Assembly: GCF_964059235.1 (NCBI RefSeq) | Contig: NZ_OZ060452.1 | Location: 186,001 to 250,000 of the forward strand | Reading direction: 5' to 3' | Source of the DNA: Candidatus Tisiphia endosymbiont of Nedyus quadrimaculatus | GTDB lineage: Bacteria > Pseudomonadota > Alphaproteobacteria > Rickettsiales > Rickettsiaceae | Length of the DNA stretch: 64,000 bases | Shown here: piece after piece, positions 62,015 through 64,000 of the stretch | Layout of the letters: the number at the start of each line of letters is the position of its first letter | How positions within the stretch are numbered: the first letter of the stretch is position 1 | Notes under the pieces: model-generated | What the model was told of the DNA's origin: nothing | The model's input: only the letters and a program-made list of their open reading frames with translations | Database searches by the model: none | Made by a program: the position numbers and the translations under genes

Positions 62015-64000
62015 CTACTGCCCCCTGCCTCTTCTAACTTTCGACAGTTGATGAAAACCAACATAAAGCAAAGGTGTTACATAAAGTGTTAATATCGATC
62101 CAACAACAATCCCTGTTACCAAAACTATAGCCATTTGAAAACGACTATTGGCATAGTTGCCATTATCAAAGAAAAGTGACAACAAACCAATACTCATAGC
62201 TAAAGAAGTAATTAAAATTGCCCTGATTCTTGATGTTGCCGCTGTTACTATTGTTTTTAGAGTTCTTTGCCCCTTCTGATGCATTGCACTACACAACAAC
62301 ACACTATGCTTAGTCATTAATCCTGCTAATGTGATAAGTGATATTTGCGTATATATATTTAACCCCCCTTGAGAAAAATATAAGCTCAATAATGCTACAC
62401 TTAAAGCGGCTGGAATTCCCCCAACTAAAATAAAAAATGATAGAATTGAGTCGTTAAAGCGTGCAAACATTAATAAGTAGAGTCCAAGTACAGATAGTAA
62501 AATTAGTACTGTAAATGATGATGTTGAATCAATAAGTATTTGCGTTTGCTCACTATAGCTAATATCACTATCATTTGGTAACTTGCTGTTTAACTGATTA
62601 ATAAAATGAACTGCATCCTGTAATTTAATACCATGTTTAGCAGTGGCAATTACTTCAATGGAATATTGCTCATTATAACGCATAATTTGATTAACGGTAT
62701 TCACCCTATTAATATCACATATATCCTTAAGCTGAATAAGGTTTTCTCCATTTTTCTGTGTTGTAATGAACATATTTTGTATATTACTTAGTGTCTTGCC
62801 AAATTTAGGATCTGATTTAGCGATGACATCATAGGTATTATCATAGTGCTTAAAGTTCCCTATCTTCCTAGCATTAAACAGAATATCTAACGTACTTGAT
62901 ATATCTCTCTGACTTAAACCATATTTAAATAACTTATCCTGATTACACCAAATTTTATAATCTTGTACAGGTGAAGCCTCAATAGCTATAACATTAGTAA
63001 ATAAATCTTTTGAGTTAGTCTGTATAAAATGAACATCCTGCCAAGCATTCTCCATGGATGATTGGTTATTGACATAAAAGCTTAACTCAACGTTACCCTT
63101 TGCTGAACCAGCATTTTTCCCTTGAACAAATTTCACTGAAATATCTCCACCCACTGCTATTTTTGCTAGTTTAGCTTCAATTTCATGCAATGTTTGTACC
63201 GCTTTAGTTTTATCTTTTAATATCAACCAAATCGTTGAACGTGGTGATTCTTCAATGTTCAGAGTATATTTTATATTATCATTATCCTTGATTATTTTAG
63301 TAATTTTCTCCATATAGTGATGGATGTAACTTAAATTGGTATTAACCATAAAGGTGTTAGTAAGTATAAGCATATCTTTTTTTTCAAATGGCTCAATTTC
63401 TATTTTCATATTGTTAACTGCAACATATGTACCAGCCGCTACAACGATAGTCACCAAGGATAAAAATATTTTGGCATGGCGTATAATAAAAAATAAAGAC
63501 CCCGTATATTTATAGGTAATCATATCCAGCATCTTATTAACAATTTGAGCAAATTTGCTTTCATACGTATTATTTGCTAATTTTAAAAACAATATGGGTG
63601 TTAAGGTAAATGCAACAATAAAGGACATCACTAAACAAGCAATTACTGACAAAGCAAATTCCTGCAAAATTTTTCCTACTTCTCCTTTAATAAACAAAAT
63701 AGGGACATATATTACTACTAGCGTAAACATCAATATTAAAACAGATAAAAAAAGACTATAAATTGCTTGCAATATACTAGTTAAAGCATCTTTATTCTTC
63801 CGATAATAATGTTCAGCATTCTCAATCACTACAATAGAGTCGTCAACCACTAACCCTATAGCCAGTACCATAGCCAACATCGTTATAGCATTGAGTGTAA
63901 AACCACATAAGTACAGCATAACAAAACAAGCTGCAATCGAGACTGGAATTGCACAAATTGCAATAATTGAATATCGCAATGATCCCATTAGCAGTAAAAC
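62015..64000 (-). CDS. RND efflux pump, AcrB type (partial, N-terminus outside window)
   Basis: Proton-driven efflux of drugs or lipids across the envelope. Seen: about 661 codons, open at the right edge (the frame continues as VLLLMGSLRYS). Contains the TM4 motif MVLAIGLVVDDSIVVIENAEHYY with the proton-relay aspartates, a second porter domain, and the C-terminal membrane bundle (SLITLAGLMTKHSVLLCSA). The membrane topology fits the HAE1 family. Odd: the last residues (HQLSKVRRGRGQ) are encoded by an E-type repeat end (62015-62049), which has replaced the original C-terminus. Confidence 0.9.
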   Translation of the reverse strand, partial: VLLLMGSLRYSIIAICAIPVSIAACFVMLYLCGFTLNAITMLAMVLAIGLVVDDSIVVIENAEHYYRKNKDALTSILQAIYSLFLSVLILMFTLVVIYVPILFIKGEVGKILQEFALSVIACLVMSFIVAFTLTPILFLKLANNTYESKFAQIVNKMLDMITYKYTGSLFFIIRHAKIFLSLVTIVVAAGTYVAVNNMKIEIEPFEKKDMLILTNTFMVNTNLSYIHHYMEKITKIIKDNDNIKYTLNIEESPRSTIWLILKDKTKAVQTLHEIEAKLAKIAVGGDISVKFVQGKNAGSAKGNVELSFYVNNQSSMENAWQDVHFIQTNSKDLFTNVIAIEASPVQDYKIWCNQDKLFKYGLSQRDISSTLDILFNARKIGNFKHYDNTYDVIAKSDPKFGKTLSNIQNMFITTQKNGENLIQLKDICDINRVNTVNQIMRYNEQYSIEVIATAKHGIKLQDAVHFINQLNSKLPNDSDISYSEQTQILIDSTSSFTVLILLSVLGLYLLMFARFNDSILSFFILVGGIPAALSVALLSLYFSQGGLNIYTQISLITLAGLMTKHSVLLCSAMHQKGQRTLKTIVTAATSRIRAILITSLAMSIGLLSLFFDNGNYANSRFQMAIVLVTGIVVGSILTLYVTPLLYVGFHQLSKVRRGRGQ

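Noticed and set aside
1-64000. CRISPR arrays
   Set aside because: Repeats are dispersed palindromes of 90-220 bp without regular spacing, and no cas genes are present.

Overview
The window is AT-rich, densely coded and looks like part of a Rickettsia chromosome. The gene set points there: rickettsial petABC, an NADP isocitrate dehydrogenase of 484 aa, a giant NAD-glutamate dehydrogenase, a RickA-like actin nucleator, cydAB and rpmF-fabH-HU. So does the signature habit of palindromic repeats sitting in frame inside protein genes. A RickA-like gene argues against the typhus group. The many insertion sequences (IS256, IS5-like, IS21) and degenerate repeats suggest an IS-rich tick or insect endosymbiont, a transitional-group species or a bellii-like species. 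The species itself is inference.

Layout. 1-9737 (mostly minus): cytochrome bc1 operon petA-petB-petC (petC runs off the left edge), a small rickettsial membrane protein, ccmB, three Mrp antiporter subunits, icd, a Skp/OmpH chaperone, a repeat graveyard holding a ProP-like remnant, and a lipoprotein. 9802-14963 (minus): murD-ftsW-murG and an M23 peptidase. 15440-18927 (plus): DUF2155 protein, O-antigen-ligase-like protein, nuoABC. 18928-22014: insertion island with a group II intron scar and an IS5-like element interrupted by IS256. 22015-31161: RickA-like protein, rplY, pth, GNAT, ychF, GST, a PPxY protein, uracil-DNA glycosylase, RluA-type synthase. 31124-33200: second IS256 in inverted orientation, IS21 remnant, truncated gene, tRNA-Arg. 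33216-45958: M23 lipoprotein, APC permease, tRNA-Glu, bamE, rpmF-fabH-HU-MerR, ABC exporter, tRNA-Thr, rpsP, rpmG, SemiSWEET-like, dksA, xerC, mnmE. 46040-54323 (plus): gdh, RodZ-like HTH, coiled coil, zapA, 6S RNA candidate, ftsK. 54325-64000: DUF4143 ATPase, two HTH regulators, ankyrin protein, cydA-cydB-DUF2474, and an RND pump running off the right edge.

Repeats. For reference I label the recurring intergenic elements by letter; the labels are mine. A: ends ACCTCAAGTATTGATGTAA with 7-bp direct repeats at the insertion site. B: ends CTCGATAATCAAG with 5-bp direct repeats TTAWA. C: the GAGCGnAGCGTAC...GTACGTGAG palindrome, which also sits in frame in two proteins. D: ends CCATTATTAACTACGCT. 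E: ends AACTGTCGAAAGTTAGAAG. F: ends AGACCTCTTG. H: a cluster of hairpins. N: the GTCATTGCGAG...CTCGCAATGAC palindrome. P: the GTCATCCCTGCG...CGCAGGGATGAC palindrome, often the core of A, B and D. They nest inside one another and repeatedly rewrite gene ends (petC, mnmE, gdh, the UDG gene, the waaL-like gene, HU, cydA, RND). The most notable signal is that several of these supposedly static palindromes carry target-site duplications and behave like small non-autonomous transposons. Two of them end in GAGGT and supply the ribosome binding site of the gene they abut.
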